Counted from the stretch's first letter, positions 26,505 to 35,746 are shown. The stretch is DNA of 64,000 bases from Bacteroidota bacterium (GCA_023426145.1 JAFABG010000017.1:1-64000), one strand, 5' to 3'. The notes: generated from the letters alone by a model not told the origin. Numbers and translations are program-made.

Positions 26505-28109
26505 ATGATGAAATATTTTCAATATATAGGTCTGGCAGCATTCATCTATTTATTTAGCAGCTGCTCCGGTTTTCTGGAGGAATATTCACAAGATACTTAT
26601 TATGTATCTTCCTATAAAGATTTGGAAGAACTACTTATAGGCGATTGCTATCTGCCTGTAAACAGCTCGAAAACAGTAGCCTCCACTTCCAACATCGGCT
26701 ATTTCTTACCATTTCTAGCGGATGAGATGGAAGAACAAAACAGCAGCTACGACGGATACAGTACTTCTTTCGATATCAAAGAAAATATATTTGGTTACTA
26801 CACTTGGCAACAAAGAGTAGGATTGAAAGCTAGCTACTCGGAATACCTCACAGAGAACGGAACATGGACCAAGGTTTACTACCTTATCAATGTGGCTAAT
26901 AATGTACTAAGTAGTGTGCAAAAAGTACCGCAAAACAGCCAAGAAGAAAAACAAGGGGTGCTACGTGTCACCGGTGAAGCACATTTTCTGAGGGCTGCTT
27001 ATTACTTTTGGCTGGCCAACCTATACGGAAAACCTTATAATCCTTCAACAGCCGAAACAGACTTGGCAGTTCCAATTAAGACGGAAGAAAAAGTAAATGA
27101 TATTCTATATCAACGCAACACAGTAAAAGATGTCTATGCACAGATATTGAAAGATTTACAGGAGGCTGAAAGATGTTTGTCACAAACAGAAAAAGCCACT
27201 TCAATTTACAGAGCAGATAGTACAGCTGTCAACTTGCTGAGCAGTCGGGTGTATCTTTATATGCAAAATTGGGAACAAGCAGCTCGCTATGCTGATAAAG
27301 TATTGAAAGTTCGCTCTTTCCTAAAAGATATGAACACCACTAAGCGTGAAGATGGCTTCTTGTCAAAAGAATCCAAAGAAACCATATTCTCAATGGGTGG
27401 CAACGATATACCCTGCAACATGAATAATTACTATCAAAGCTTTCGCGTATCTACTGACTTATATAATGCTTATGATAGCGATGATTTACGGAAAAGCCAA
27501 TGGTGGTGGAAGCTGGACGATTTTATCGGATATACTAAACTTGGATATGGTTCCTCCTATGAAGCCAGCTCAATACATCCCGAGCAAGGTGATTTCTACA
27601 CCAATGGCTATTATTATGGTTGGGACGGTCAATTATCACCCATATCTGACAAATTTTTATTCCGAACAGCTGAAGCCTATCTTAACAAAGCTGAAGCTGA
27701 AGCCTATTTAGGGGATGAAAAAGAGGCTCGTGAAACGATCAATACGCTTCGTAGAAATCGTTATGCAACAGGAACCAATTATGAGGTTACTTCGACAGGT
27801 GAAGATTTGGTGAAAGCTATTCGTGAAGAACGACGTAAAGAACTAGCTCTTGAAGGGCACCGATGGTTTGATTTGCGCAGATACATGGTATGCGAAAAGT
27901 ATCCTGAATCTAAATCAATCACTCATCGATATAGTTATTATGACGGGCGTGGAAGTATATCTATGACACAAACCTACGTGTTTGTACTCGAAAAAAATGA
28001 CCCAGCCTATACATTACCCATACCTAAAGAAGTGTTAGACTACAACACAGGCATGTTGAATAATGAACGCCCTTGGAGAAACTATACCATTACAGACCCT
28101 ACTAATTGA
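26505..28109 (+). CDS. SusD/RagB-type nutrient-binding lipoprotein
   Basis: A surface lipoprotein forming the lid of the SusC pore. The lipobox is clear (LFSSCSGFLEE), so the start is the ATG at 26505 or 26508 (MMKYFQYIGLAAF) rather than the earlier in-frame codon that overlaps the SusC stop. Family features include RVTGEAHFLRAAYYFWLANL YGKP in the TPR scaffold (residues about 150-175) and the C-terminal segment REERRKELALEGHRWFDLRR. Length about 534 residues is normal. The ligand cannot be inferred from sequence. Confidence 0.95.
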   Translation: MMKYFQYIGLAAFIYLFSSCSGFLEEYSQDTYYVSSYKDLEELLIGDCYLPVNSSKTVASTSNIGYFLPFLADEMEEQNSSYDGYSTSFDIKENIFGYYTWQQRVGLKASYSEYLTENGTWTKVYYLINVANNVLSSVQKVPQNSQEEKQGVLRVTGEAHFLRAAYYFWLANLYGKPYNPSTAETDLAVPIKTEEKVNDILYQRNTVKDVYAQILKDLQEAERCLSQTEKATSIYRADSTAVNLLSSRVYLYMQNWEQAARYADKVLKVRSFLKDMNTTKREDGFLSKESKETIFSMGGNDIPCNMNNYYQSFRVSTDLYNAYDSDDLRKSQWWWKLDDFIGYTKLGYGSSYEASSIHPEQGDFYTNGYYYGWDGQLSPISDKFLFRTAEAYLNKAEAEAYLGDEKEARETINTLRRNRYATGTNYEVTSTGEDLVKAIREERRKELALEGHRWFDLRRYMVCEKYPESKSITHRYSYYDGRGSISMTQTYVFVLEKNDPAYTLPIPKEVLDYNTGMLNNERPWRNYTITDPTN

Positions 28110-28117
28110 ACTAGAAA

Positions 28118-29038
28118 ATGATGAAATATTATTCTTTACTTTTTGGCTGCCTTTGCTTGGGAATACTGGCAGCATGCAGTGGCGAAGATGAACTAACTGC
28201 TATACCAGATACTACGACCAATTATTTTGCTCCCGATCCTAATGCCACAGATCCAGAATCGGTGTTACGCAGAAAATTCTATGAAGAAGAAAATAGTTAT
28301 CTACTTTTCAACGATACGCTCAGACATGAACCAAGAGGCATCGATTTTAACGGAGATACGTATTATTTCACAGAAACCCTAGACATGGGATATCTTTTGG
28401 GACAGAACTCATCTACAGACGTTACAAAATATGCTTATGAATATTTGCAAACGATGGATGAGAAAGAAGATGCAGTTCTTTTTCTAAAGCAGTATATATT
28501 ACCCCAACTGTCTTCACAGCTTCGCCCTTTTTCATGGTTCATTACGCGCTCTATCACAAACCTGACGTTTTATAACACTTATGAAGCACTGAATGGACAA
28601 CGAAGTATAGCTATCGCCGTAGGTTATTCCATCTCAGACATGACGACTGAAGAAAAAGAAGTATTGGCTAATCGTGTATTATCCGCCACATTATCAAGCT
28701 CAATCTCCGCCAAAGAAAAGGAATTAACAGATTTCTATGCTTTTGGTGACGAATTCTACGGGAACTTCTTCTCTACAGATGATAACCCTGACTCGGATTT
28801 AGACATCAATATGAAACACCTCAATGAAGCTGGATTTATCGTATCTGGAGAGTTTTGGGGCATGGAATCGGTCGGAATATACCCTACTAAAAACAAAGAC
28901 GTTTCTTCATTTATCGAACTTGTAACCAAGTACAATGAGCAAGAAATAGAAGAAATATATGGAGAGCATAAAATCGTTATAGAAAAAGCGCAGATAATGC
29001 GAAACCTCATAACGAGTCAAGGTTTTATCTTTAAATAA
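28118..29038 (+). CDS. SusC/D-associated lipoprotein, unknown function
   Basis: A 306-residue lipoprotein (GILAACSGEDEL lipobox). The opening of the mature part (DPNATDPESVLRRKFYEEEN, SYLLFNDTLRHE) resembles lipoproteins annotated as 'substrate import-associated zinc metallohydrolase', which are encoded next to SusC/D pairs. I find no HExxH motif, so if it belongs there it is a non-catalytic or divergent member. It sits 8 bp behind SusD, within the operon. A binding role at the cell surface is the simplest inference; the family link is from memory and uncertain. Confidence 0.6.
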   Translation: MMKYYSLLFGCLCLGILAACSGEDELTAIPDTTTNYFAPDPNATDPESVLRRKFYEEENSYLLFNDTLRHEPRGIDFNGDTYYFTETLDMGYLLGQNSSTDVTKYAYEYLQTMDEKEDAVLFLKQYILPQLSSQLRPFSWFITRSITNLTFYNTYEALNGQRSIAIAVGYSISDMTTEEKEVLANRVLSATLSSSISAKEKELTDFYAFGDEFYGNFFSTDDNPDSDLDINMKHLNEAGFIVSGEFWGMESVGIYPTKNKDVSSFIELVTKYNEQEIEEIYGEHKIVIEKAQIMRNLITSQGFIFK

Positions 29039-29046
29039 TCAAACAC

Positions 29047-29754
29047 ATGAAAAATCATCTGATAAAAATGATATTCTGTCTGCTAGGCTTGTTCTGTCTA
29101 GCAGCTTGCAGCAACGACGAAGATGCATCACTACCAAACAAAACACCAGAAGCAACAGGTACTTTTACCGATCAAAGAGACGGAAATGAATATCATTGGA
29201 TTAAAATGGACGGACTAGAATGGATGACAGATAATCTGCGCTATGACTTAGGAGATGGTATAAACAGTAGTTATTATCTAGATTACAATGATTCACACGA
29301 GTATAATTATGTAGATAAATTCTCTGCCAAATATGGCTTTCTCTATTCTTACCAAGGAGCCCTAGATGCAGTACCAGATGGTGGTTGGAGAGTACCTACT
29401 GACGATGATTGGAAAGCACTGGAACGTGCACTAGGTATGTCGAAAGAAGAAGCAGATGCCTTAGAATGGAGAGGAGTCACTGCCGGAGAACTGATGAAAC
29501 AATCAGAAGGAGGCACCTTACTTCATACTTTATTAGCGGGATACTATACTTCTCTTACAGCCTATCAATCGCCAAGTTACCGATTTATGGGAGTGTATGG
29601 GTACTACTGGACATCAACTAAAGATGAAAATAAAGAAGGGGAATATTATTTCTATCGAAAACTGTATACTAGTTCTTCACAAGTTTACCGGCAAAGTATG
29701 GACAAGTCTGCCAATAAACTTAGTGTAAGACTAGTGAGAAATGCAACAAATTAA
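29047..29754 (+). CDS. FISUMP-domain lipoprotein
   Basis: A 235-residue lipoprotein (LFCLAACSNDED lipobox) with a fibrobacter-succinogenes-major-paralogue (FISUMP) domain: TFTDQRDGNEYHWIKMDGLE, WMTDNLRYDLGDG, a YSYQGAL segment, GGWRVPTDDDWKALERALG, YYWTSTKDENKEGEYYFYR and VRLVRN. The fold is related to C-type-lectin/FGE-like surface domains; the function is not established. Its position, fourth in the SusC/D operon, suggests a surface accessory for capture of the same substrate. Only 8 bp from the previous gene. Confidence 0.85.
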   Translation: MKNHLIKMIFCLLGLFCLAACSNDEDASLPNKTPEATGTFTDQRDGNEYHWIKMDGLEWMTDNLRYDLGDGINSSYYLDYNDSHEYNYVDKFSAKYGFLYSYQGALDAVPDGGWRVPTDDDWKALERALGMSKEEADALEWRGVTAGELMKQSEGGTLLHTLLAGYYTSLTAYQSPSYRFMGVYGYYWTSTKDENKEGEYYFYRKLYTSSSQVYRQSMDKSANKLSVRLVRNATN

Positions 29755-29770
29755 ATCATTTATTCATTAC

Positions 29771-30877
29771 ATGAAAAGAAGAATAATATATTTAGGAATG
29801 GCTCTTATAATGACCAGCCTAGGTTTTGCACAAGAAAAAGGGTTTGTACTTAAGGGATGTATACCAGGTATGAAAGATGGTATCGACGTAGCGATACTTG
29901 CAAATGAAGATTCATCCTACGATGTTATAGCAGAAACAAAAGTGAAAAACGGCTGTTTCGAACTCAGAGGAAAGGTTGATCATCCTTTTTTATGCACTTT
30001 AACAACTAATAATTTGGGATTAATTGAGAAAGACAGCCTCAGTAAAGATACTATTAAGTGGACTTATACACCTATTTTTATTGACAATGTGGAGATGAAG
30101 TTGGAAACTACAGATTATAAGTATGTTCCATCTGACTGGAGCATAACACCTAATTTCAGGATCATAGGAGGGAATGTACAGAAGGATTTCAACGAATACT
30201 ACCAACGCCTTTACGAAGCTACCAACGGTAATGAGCAAAAAATTGTAGAAAAAGATAGTGAAGTAATCAAAACTTTTATTCTGTCACATCCTAAATCAGT
30301 AGTATCAGCCTATTTTGCTAATCGCATCTTACTTCGTGGATATAGTCTAAGCAATGAGCAGGTAAGCCAGCTAGAAAAAGCAATTGTAGCAGTTCCCGAA
30401 GATACAGCACGCTTCTCTCTGTTTAAAGAAAGAATAAAATATGCCAAAGAGACTACTGTAGGAAGTAAACTTATGAATCTAGAGATTGCTGACCAAAATG
30501 GAATAACAGCGAACCTTGTTGACATTATCCCACAAGGAGAATTTGTTCTAGTTGATTTCTGGGCGAGTTGGTGCGGACAGTGCTTAGAAGCTATGCCAAG
30601 CATTAAAGAACTTTCAGATAAATACAAGAACAAGCTTACAGTCATTAGTGTATCTTGCGACAGAGCCTTAAAAGCCTGGAAAAGCGCTATGGAAAAACAT
30701 GACATGCCTTGGGCGCAATATATCCTAACTAAACAAGGATATAATGATTTTTTTAAGAAATATAGAGTCGGCGACGGCGTACCCTATTTTACATTAATTA
30801 CCCCCGATGGTAAGGTGACGAAAGCACCTCAAAACGTGGAGGAAATAAAAGAGATTTTAAGTAATTACTATAAATAA
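29771..30877 (+). CDS. Periplasmic thioredoxin-like protein with N-terminal DUF4369-type domain (first of two)
   Basis: The 368-residue protein starts best at 29771, where MKRRIIYLGMALIMTSLGFA gives a normal signal peptide; an in-frame ATG at 29741 would overlap the FISUMP gene. Residues about 20-100 form a DUF4369-like beta domain (GFVLKGCIPGMKDGIDVAIL). The C-terminal half is a TlpA/AhpC-like thioredoxin domain with FWASWCGQCLEAMPSIKELS, so the redox pair is CGQC instead of the usual CGPC. The cis-Pro region is present (GVPYFTLITPDG). It likely keeps cysteines of imported or surface proteins reduced, by family analogy. Confidence 0.88.
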   Translation: MKRRIIYLGMALIMTSLGFAQEKGFVLKGCIPGMKDGIDVAILANEDSSYDVIAETKVKNGCFELRGKVDHPFLCTLTTNNLGLIEKDSLSKDTIKWTYTPIFIDNVEMKLETTDYKYVPSDWSITPNFRIIGGNVQKDFNEYYQRLYEATNGNEQKIVEKDSEVIKTFILSHPKSVVSAYFANRILLRGYSLSNEQVSQLEKAIVAVPEDTARFSLFKERIKYAKETTVGSKLMNLEIADQNGITANLVDIIPQGEFVLVDFWASWCGQCLEAMPSIKELSDKYKNKLTVISVSCDRALKAWKSAMEKHDMPWAQYILTKQGYNDFFKKYRVGDGVPYFTLITPDGKVTKAPQNVEEIKEILSNYYK

Positions 30878-30895
30878 ACTCAATTCGAAAATTTT

Positions 30896-32005
30896 ATGAA
30901 ATGTTTTCTATTAACAATCGCTACTGTGACATGTCTTATCTTGATGGGTGCTTGTCAACAAAATCAAGGTTATAAAGTGACAGGTACTGTTAAAGGTGCA
31001 CAAGACGGAGATACAGTAAAACTAATTGAAATGAGAGGATGGGATGCCATAACACTGCAAGAAACGGTTATTAAAAACGGTGAATTCACTTTCACTGGAC
31101 GTCAAGACACAGCTGACTTCCGCTACCTTACTCGAGTAAAAGACGGTGCTTTCAGCGCAGGAGTACAATTTATTCTAGAAAATGGTGAAATTCATGTTGC
31201 CATGAATCCCGATACTTATACCTACGATATTAAAGGCACTCCAACCAACGAAAAATGGTGTGCATTCTTTAATGAAGATGAAGCGCTCTGCGAAAAAAGT
31301 TTAGAACTTTACCGAGCATTGAACGATACGGTTCACCCACTTGATAGCCTTATTGCCCAACAGAAACAAACTGAAATGGAAGCAATAGATAAAGAAACTG
31401 TAGCCAAAAGACTTCAATTCAGTAAGGATAACATCAAAAATGCAGCAGGGGTTTATTGCCTTCTTTCGAATCTAAAAAACTTCGATGAGGAAACAGTTTC
31501 TCAACTCATCAATGAGGTTCCAGAAATCTATCAAACAGAAGATGTGAACACCATCAAAGAGGCCATGGCTAATAAGAAAAAAACAGCTGTTGGACAGCCT
31601 TTCATTGATTTTACATTAAAAACACCCGAAGGGAAAGAACTAAGTGTATCGGAAATTGTGAAAGCCAATAAAGTAGTTATGATTGATTTTTGGGCAAGTT
31701 GGTGCGGTCCTTGTCGCGCAGAAATGCCTACGGTGAAAGCTGCTTATGAAAAATATCATACGAAAGGTTTAGAAATTATAGGTGTATCACTCGATAATGG
31801 TGCTGATGACTGGAAAAAAGCAATAGCAAGTATGGGATTGAAATGGCCACAAATTTCTGATTTGAAAGGATGGAAATGTGAAGGAGCCGAACAATATGGA
31901 GTGAAATCTATTCCAGCTACTTTCTTAATCCAAGATGGAAAAATCATAGCACGTGATTTACGCGGAGAGGATCTTGAAAATAAATTGAAAGAGATTCTTA
32001 AATAA
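30896..32005 (+). CDS. Lipoprotein thioredoxin with N-terminal DUF4369 domain (second of two)
   Basis: A 369-residue lipoprotein (CLILMGACQQNQG lipobox) with a DUF4369 domain (YKVTGTVKGAQDGDTVKLIE) and a C-terminal TlpA-like thioredoxin domain (IDFWASWCGPCRAEMPTVKA; cis-Pro in YGVKSIPATFLIQDG). It lies 18 bp behind the first thioredoxin-like gene, and both share the same two-domain order, so they probably arose by duplication; this one keeps the canonical CGPC. It ends the sigma/anti-sigma/SusCD operon before a terminator. Two redox proteins in one import locus suggest a thiol- or disulfide-containing substrate. Confidence 0.92.
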   Translation: MKCFLLTIATVTCLILMGACQQNQGYKVTGTVKGAQDGDTVKLIEMRGWDAITLQETVIKNGEFTFTGRQDTADFRYLTRVKDGAFSAGVQFILENGEIHVAMNPDTYTYDIKGTPTNEKWCAFFNEDEALCEKSLELYRALNDTVHPLDSLIAQQKQTEMEAIDKETVAKRLQFSKDNIKNAAGVYCLLSNLKNFDEETVSQLINEVPEIYQTEDVNTIKEAMANKKKTAVGQPFIDFTLKTPEGKELSVSEIVKANKVVMIDFWASWCGPCRAEMPTVKAAYEKYHTKGLEIIGVSLDNGADDWKKAIASMGLKWPQISDLKGWKCEGAEQYGVKSIPATFLIQDGKIIARDLRGEDLENKLKEILK

Positions 32006-32046
32006 TAGAATTTTTGTTTCTCTATTGAATTATTAGAACTAAAATG

Positions 32047-32090
32047 AAAAGATTCTGGGAAGATACATGTCTTCTCAGAATCTTTTTTTT
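32047..32090 (+). terminator. Terminator of the SusC/D operon
   Basis: AAAAGATTCTGGGAAGA pairs with TCTTCTCAGAATCTTTT (one mismatch), a TACATG loop, then more T. Confidence 0.85.
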
Positions 32091-32107
32091 AAGCTAAATT
32101 GGTGTTG

Positions 32108-32881
32108 TTAATATGAAGCAGTTGCTGGAATTCCTATTCCTTCGATTAGACTAACAATTCGGTCCAATTCTTCGGGAGTAGCTTTCTGCAGATCATGATC
32201 GGGAGTTTCTCTATCTATAGTATAGATCATGACCTGTCGAGGAGAGATTGCTTTGACAGCCTCTAGCCATGGAAGCACAAACTCATCTGAAGTATTGTTC
32301 ATATCTGTACCCTGATAGCTTCCTTTCAAAAACATAGTTTGAATAATGCAATTCCCTTTGAAAGCTTTCATCCTTTCAATAATATCCTTGACAGCATATT
32401 TCCCGTTAGGACGATCTAAAAGATGAATATACGCTTCGTTAACGGTATCCAATTTGAGGATATTGTTATCTACCCGGTTTAAAGCTGCAAACACGGCAGG
32501 ACGGTCGATAAATGTTGAATTGCTCAATACACTCACTTTCGCTTGCGGAAAATAACGGTTTCTCAATTCGAGCGTATCTTCTATAATTTCTGGAAAATGA
32601 GGATGAGCTGTAGGTTCCCCGTTTCCGGCAAAAGTAAGCACATCGGGAGTAGGTCCATTCTCCTGCATATCTTTCAACTTTTCTTCTAATGCAGTTCGTA
32701 CTTCTTCACGTGTGGGTAGATGTTTTTTCGGACGGTGATCGGCATTAAAGCCGCATTCACAATAGATGCAATCAAATGAACAAACTTTGCCGTCTTCCGG
32801 TAATAGGTTAATTCCCAAAGATACACCCAGACGGCGGGAATGTACAGGACCGAAAATGGGTGAAGGAAAAATAATAGTCAT
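32108..32881 (-). CDS. Radical SAM protein (COG0731-like)
   Basis: A 257-residue radical-SAM protein. The cluster motif is CSFDCIYCEC (CxxxCxxC), about residues 34-43, preceded by FGPVHSRRLGVSLGINLLP, an opening shared by Fe-S oxidoreductases of the COG0731 group. GNGEPTAHP is the SAM-binding 'GGE-like' motif. The group is related to wyosine-base enzymes in archaea, but bacterial members lack an assigned reaction. It is a single gene with its own -7 box at 32956-32963 and shares a convergent intergenic space with the SusC/D operon. Confidence 0.85.
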   Translation of the reverse strand: MTIIFPSPIFGPVHSRRLGVSLGINLLPEDGKVCSFDCIYCECGFNADHRPKKHLPTREEVRTALEEKLKDMQENGPTPDVLTFAGNGEPTAHPHFPEIIEDTLELRNRYFPQAKVSVLSNSTFIDRPAVFAALNRVDNNILKLDTVNEAYIHLLDRPNGKYAVKDIIERMKAFKGNCIIQTMFLKGSYQGTDMNNTSDEFVLPWLEAVKAISPRQVMIYTIDRETPDHDLQKATPEELDRIVSLIEGIGIPATASY

Positions 32882-32955
32882 GAAATTCCAATTTGACGAT
32901 TTAATAAATTACGATTAGGTATCCATATACCATTCATCGCTTCTTTTAAGTAAGG

Positions 32956-32963
32956 CAAAGATA
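32956..32963 (-). promoter_or_regulatory. Promoter -7 box (TATCTTTG) of the radical SAM gene
   Basis: Exact TAnnTTTG match 75 bp before the start codon and just beyond the stop of the upstream gene. Confidence 0.55.
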
Positions 32964-32965
32964 CT

Positions 32966-35026
32966 TCAAAACTTAATGCGAAGTTGCATTTGCAAGTCGG
33001 CTTTTTTATTTCCTTGGATTAAATCATTCCCTGTTCCAATTTCATTTCGATCAAGATAGACTGTTTCTCCGAACTTTGTTATGAACAGTATCTTTTTATT
33101 CAGTTGATATCTTAAGCGAGCCGTACAGCGAAAACCACGACCTTGAAACGAAGGGGTGTAAAAGGTATAAAGCAACCCGCGCTCTGAAGCATATACGCGT
33201 GAATCATAGTCATCGGTAGAAAAATAGCTACCTTGAACATCAGCAAGAAGTTTTGAACTGAATAATGAGGAAGACACCATCTGCGTGAATTGATATCCTA
33301 TACTAGCTAAACTGTGCTTTGAATGAAAATTATTGTAATCGAGAGTGGTACGCCAAGTAAATCCATTATCTAAAGAATAGTTCAACCGATATCGAAGTTG
33401 ATGATGAAATATAGGGAGTGTCATCTTCTCACTCTCTCCTGTCAAATCACGCTCTTTCTGTTTATACCGATACTTCAAATACATACTCAGTTTGTCGGAA
33501 GGTTGATACGTAACCTGAAACATACCATCAACACCACTTGAAGGTTTACTTATCCTATATTTCTGCCACGGAAAAGAAAAAAGATCAAAGGAAGCGAAGA
33601 AATGCCAATGTTGAAAAGGAGAAGTTTCCACACCCAGATAGTATCCTTGCTCGTTTTGTACCGTAGTTCCTTCTCCGAAAGAATGGGCAAACATGGCCCA
33701 ATAGTTATAGGAATAATAGCGTTGTATGAACATCAACTGTGTTCCTTCCATCGGTGAGTATTGAAAACGGTTCAAAGTGGCTGCTCCTTGTTTTCCCAAG
33801 GCGGTTTCACCCTTAAATGAAAAACGTTGCCACCGATAAGCATAATCAATACCTAAATTATAGAACTGATTGCCATGAATATTGTATTTGGAATAACCTG
33901 TTAATAACGGTTCATAAGAGTGGTTAAAAAGATAGTAAATACCGGTGATACCCAAATGAATACGGTTCTGTTGATAACTTAGGTTTCCACCGGTTAACTG
34001 CATAGCAAATTGGTTCTTTTTATCGGCTTCTTTCTGACTGCGGTGCAATCCGGATTGATAAATAGAAGTAATTTGACCATCTATCAATACTCCATCCAAT
34101 GAACGGTGTGAATAAAAACTAGAAAGCGTCCATTTTGGGCTCAGTGACAGTGTGGCTGCCACCCCCTGAAAATAATTACTCTCTGCAGTAGAAGAATGTT
34201 TCTTTATGCCACCACTCCGGTTGAAAAAAGAAGAAGCATATACCGTTTTTCCCATGAGGTAATCCGTACTAACGACAAGTCCTTGTCCGAAACTTAACCG
34301 ATAGTTACCAACAGCTAATGTTTTTAAGCGTCCACAATCTTTAAGTAAAAGATAAAATGAATAATAGTCATACCCTTTACGATTATGCAAAGCAAACCAG
34401 GGTTCGCCAGCATCTTTCTCGGCTACGAACCCTGCATATAGTTGATCGCCATAGTGGAAGGTGTATTTAACAGAGTTATAAACAGAAGGCCCTAAATAGG
34501 TTTGTTCATAACCTTTTCGCTTGTAAAATGGTATATCAATGCGAGTTAAGACTTCATTCTTCCCATATTTCATTGCACTTTTCAACATAGTTTTCCACTG
34601 AAATACAGACCCATTGTTAATAGCTTTCACGCATACAAAAGGCAATAAATACTGAATAGTTTGTCTATCCATATCCTCTACCAACTGAAGCTCGTAGAGT
34701 GTTTTCATCTGCCCATGGATATACACATAAGCTAATAAATGTTCAATTTGAAGATCGCTAAGAAAAGGAAATTGCTCTAACTGTTGACGCGTAACTTGGT
34801 TTAAATTTATAGGCTCATGAAGTCGGGCTGTGAGTTCTTCAAGTTCATTCTCCCAATTGGTTTCATTAACAGTATTATTCACATCGTTATTAACCGATAT
34901 ATCTTCATAAATATCCTCTAAAAAGTCTACTGGGGGGTGTTTAGAAAGATTTTGGGCATAAGAATCAGTAATTATGAACATGCTGTTTATAATACTTATC
35001 AACCAAAATTTAAACCTATCATTCAT
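32966..35026 (-). CDS. Outer-membrane beta-barrel-like protein with N-terminal helix-hairpin-helix domain
   Basis: The frame runs to 35074, but a -7 box at 35072-35079 makes the ATG at 35026 the first usable start; it opens a signal peptide (MNDRFKFWLISIINSMFIIT, then DSYAQ). Residues about 45-130 form a helix-hairpin-helix region of ComEA type (LHEPINLNQVTRQQLEQFPF, LLAYVYIHGQMKTLYEL). The remaining 550 residues are aromatic-rich with alternating polarity and end in LQMQLRIKF, as in outer-membrane barrels. HhH domains normally bind DNA, so a role in surface DNA contact is possible, though in Bacteroidetes this architecture has no assigned function. Confidence 0.75.
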   Translation of the reverse strand: MNDRFKFWLISIINSMFIITDSYAQNLSKHPPVDFLEDIYEDISVNNDVNNTVNETNWENELEELTARLHEPINLNQVTRQQLEQFPFLSDLQIEHLLAYVYIHGQMKTLYELQLVEDMDRQTIQYLLPFVCVKAINNGSVFQWKTMLKSAMKYGKNEVLTRIDIPFYKRKGYEQTYLGPSVYNSVKYTFHYGDQLYAGFVAEKDAGEPWFALHNRKGYDYYSFYLLLKDCGRLKTLAVGNYRLSFGQGLVVSTDYLMGKTVYASSFFNRSGGIKKHSSTAESNYFQGVAATLSLSPKWTLSSFYSHRSLDGVLIDGQITSIYQSGLHRSQKEADKKNQFAMQLTGGNLSYQQNRIHLGITGIYYLFNHSYEPLLTGYSKYNIHGNQFYNLGIDYAYRWQRFSFKGETALGKQGAATLNRFQYSPMEGTQLMFIQRYYSYNYWAMFAHSFGEGTTVQNEQGYYLGVETSPFQHWHFFASFDLFSFPWQKYRISKPSSGVDGMFQVTYQPSDKLSMYLKYRYKQKERDLTGESEKMTLPIFHHQLRYRLNYSLDNGFTWRTTLDYNNFHSKHSLASIGYQFTQMVSSSLFSSKLLADVQGSYFSTDDYDSRVYASERGLLYTFYTPSFQGRGFRCTARLRYQLNKKILFITKFGETVYLDRNEIGTGNDLIQGNKKADLQMQLRIKF

Positions 35027-35071
35027 GAATATACCCGAGGTTTTACTCTCAAAATTTAAGAAACAAGAGTG

Positions 35072-35079
35072 CAAAGATA
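35072..35079 (-). promoter_or_regulatory. Promoter -7 box (TATCTTTG) of the HhH/barrel gene
   Basis: Exact TAnnTTTG match, 46 bp before the ATG at 35026. It excludes the in-frame start at 35074. Confidence 0.6.
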
Positions 35080-35110
35080 CTTTAAATTGGTTAACATCTT
35101 TAAGATATAG

Positions 35111-35746
35111 ATGAATAATAAAATTTTATTCTACATTTGCAGCGTGAAAAGAAGGCTTAACATATTAATAATGATAGTGTTTGCCATGACCTGCTCATTA
35201 ACGATGCAGGCACAGGAAAAACAAAGCATCAACGGATACTTGGTTCCCATGTGTATCTATGATGGAGATACCATTCCGTTTGTCCAATTAAGAACTGTTT
35301 ATATCTTCCGCCCCCTCCAATTTAAGAATGAAAAAGAACGCCGTGAATATTATCGACTAGTGAGAAATGTGAAGAAGGTATATCCTATCTCCAAAGAGAT
35401 TAATCAAGCTATCATTGAAACCTACGAATATTTGCAAACACTACCTAATGAGAAAGCGCGCCAAAAGCATATTAAGCGTGTTGAAAAAGGACTGAAAGAA
35501 CAATATACCTCTAAAATGAAAAAGCTTTCCTTTGCCCAAGGAAAGCTATTAATCAAATTGATTGACCGACAAAGCCACCAGACTAGTTATGAATTGGTTA
35601 AAGCTTTTATGGGTCCTTTCAAAGCAGGATTCTATCAAACATTTGCCGCTCTCTTTGGCGCTAGCCTGAAAAAAGAATATGATCCTCTAGGAGAAGACAA
35701 ACTAACTGAAAGAGTGGTCTTATTAGTTGAAAACGGACAGATCTAA
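35111..35746 (+). CDS. DUF4294-family exported protein
   Basis: The protein has a hydrophobic leader (LNILIMIVFAMTCSLTMQAQ) and then the DUF4294 pattern: YDGDTIPFVQLRTVYIFRPL, EKERREYYRLVRNVKKVYPI, KGLKEQYTSKMKKLSFAQGK, LIDRQSHQTSYELVKAF. Family members are confined to Bacteroidetes and lack a known function. The longest frame starts at 35111, but a TACATTTG box at 35132-35139 would put the transcript start near 35145; if that is the promoter, translation would begin at the ATG at 35171, leaving a shorter leader. The sequence does not settle this. It is divergent from the HhH gene. Confidence 0.85.
   Translation: MNNKILFYICSVKRRLNILIMIVFAMTCSLTMQAQEKQSINGYLVPMCIYDGDTIPFVQLRTVYIFRPLQFKNEKERREYYRLVRNVKKVYPISKEINQAIIETYEYLQTLPNEKARQKHIKRVEKGLKEQYTSKMKKLSFAQGKLLIKLIDRQSHQTSYELVKAFMGPFKAGFYQTFAALFGASLKKEYDPLGEDKLTERVVLLVENGQI
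35132..35139 (+). promoter_or_regulatory. Possible promoter -7 box (TACATTTG) within the DUF4294 leader
   Basis: Exact TAnnTTTG match inside the longest frame of the DUF4294 gene. Either the start is downstream or this match is chance. Confidence 0.35.
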
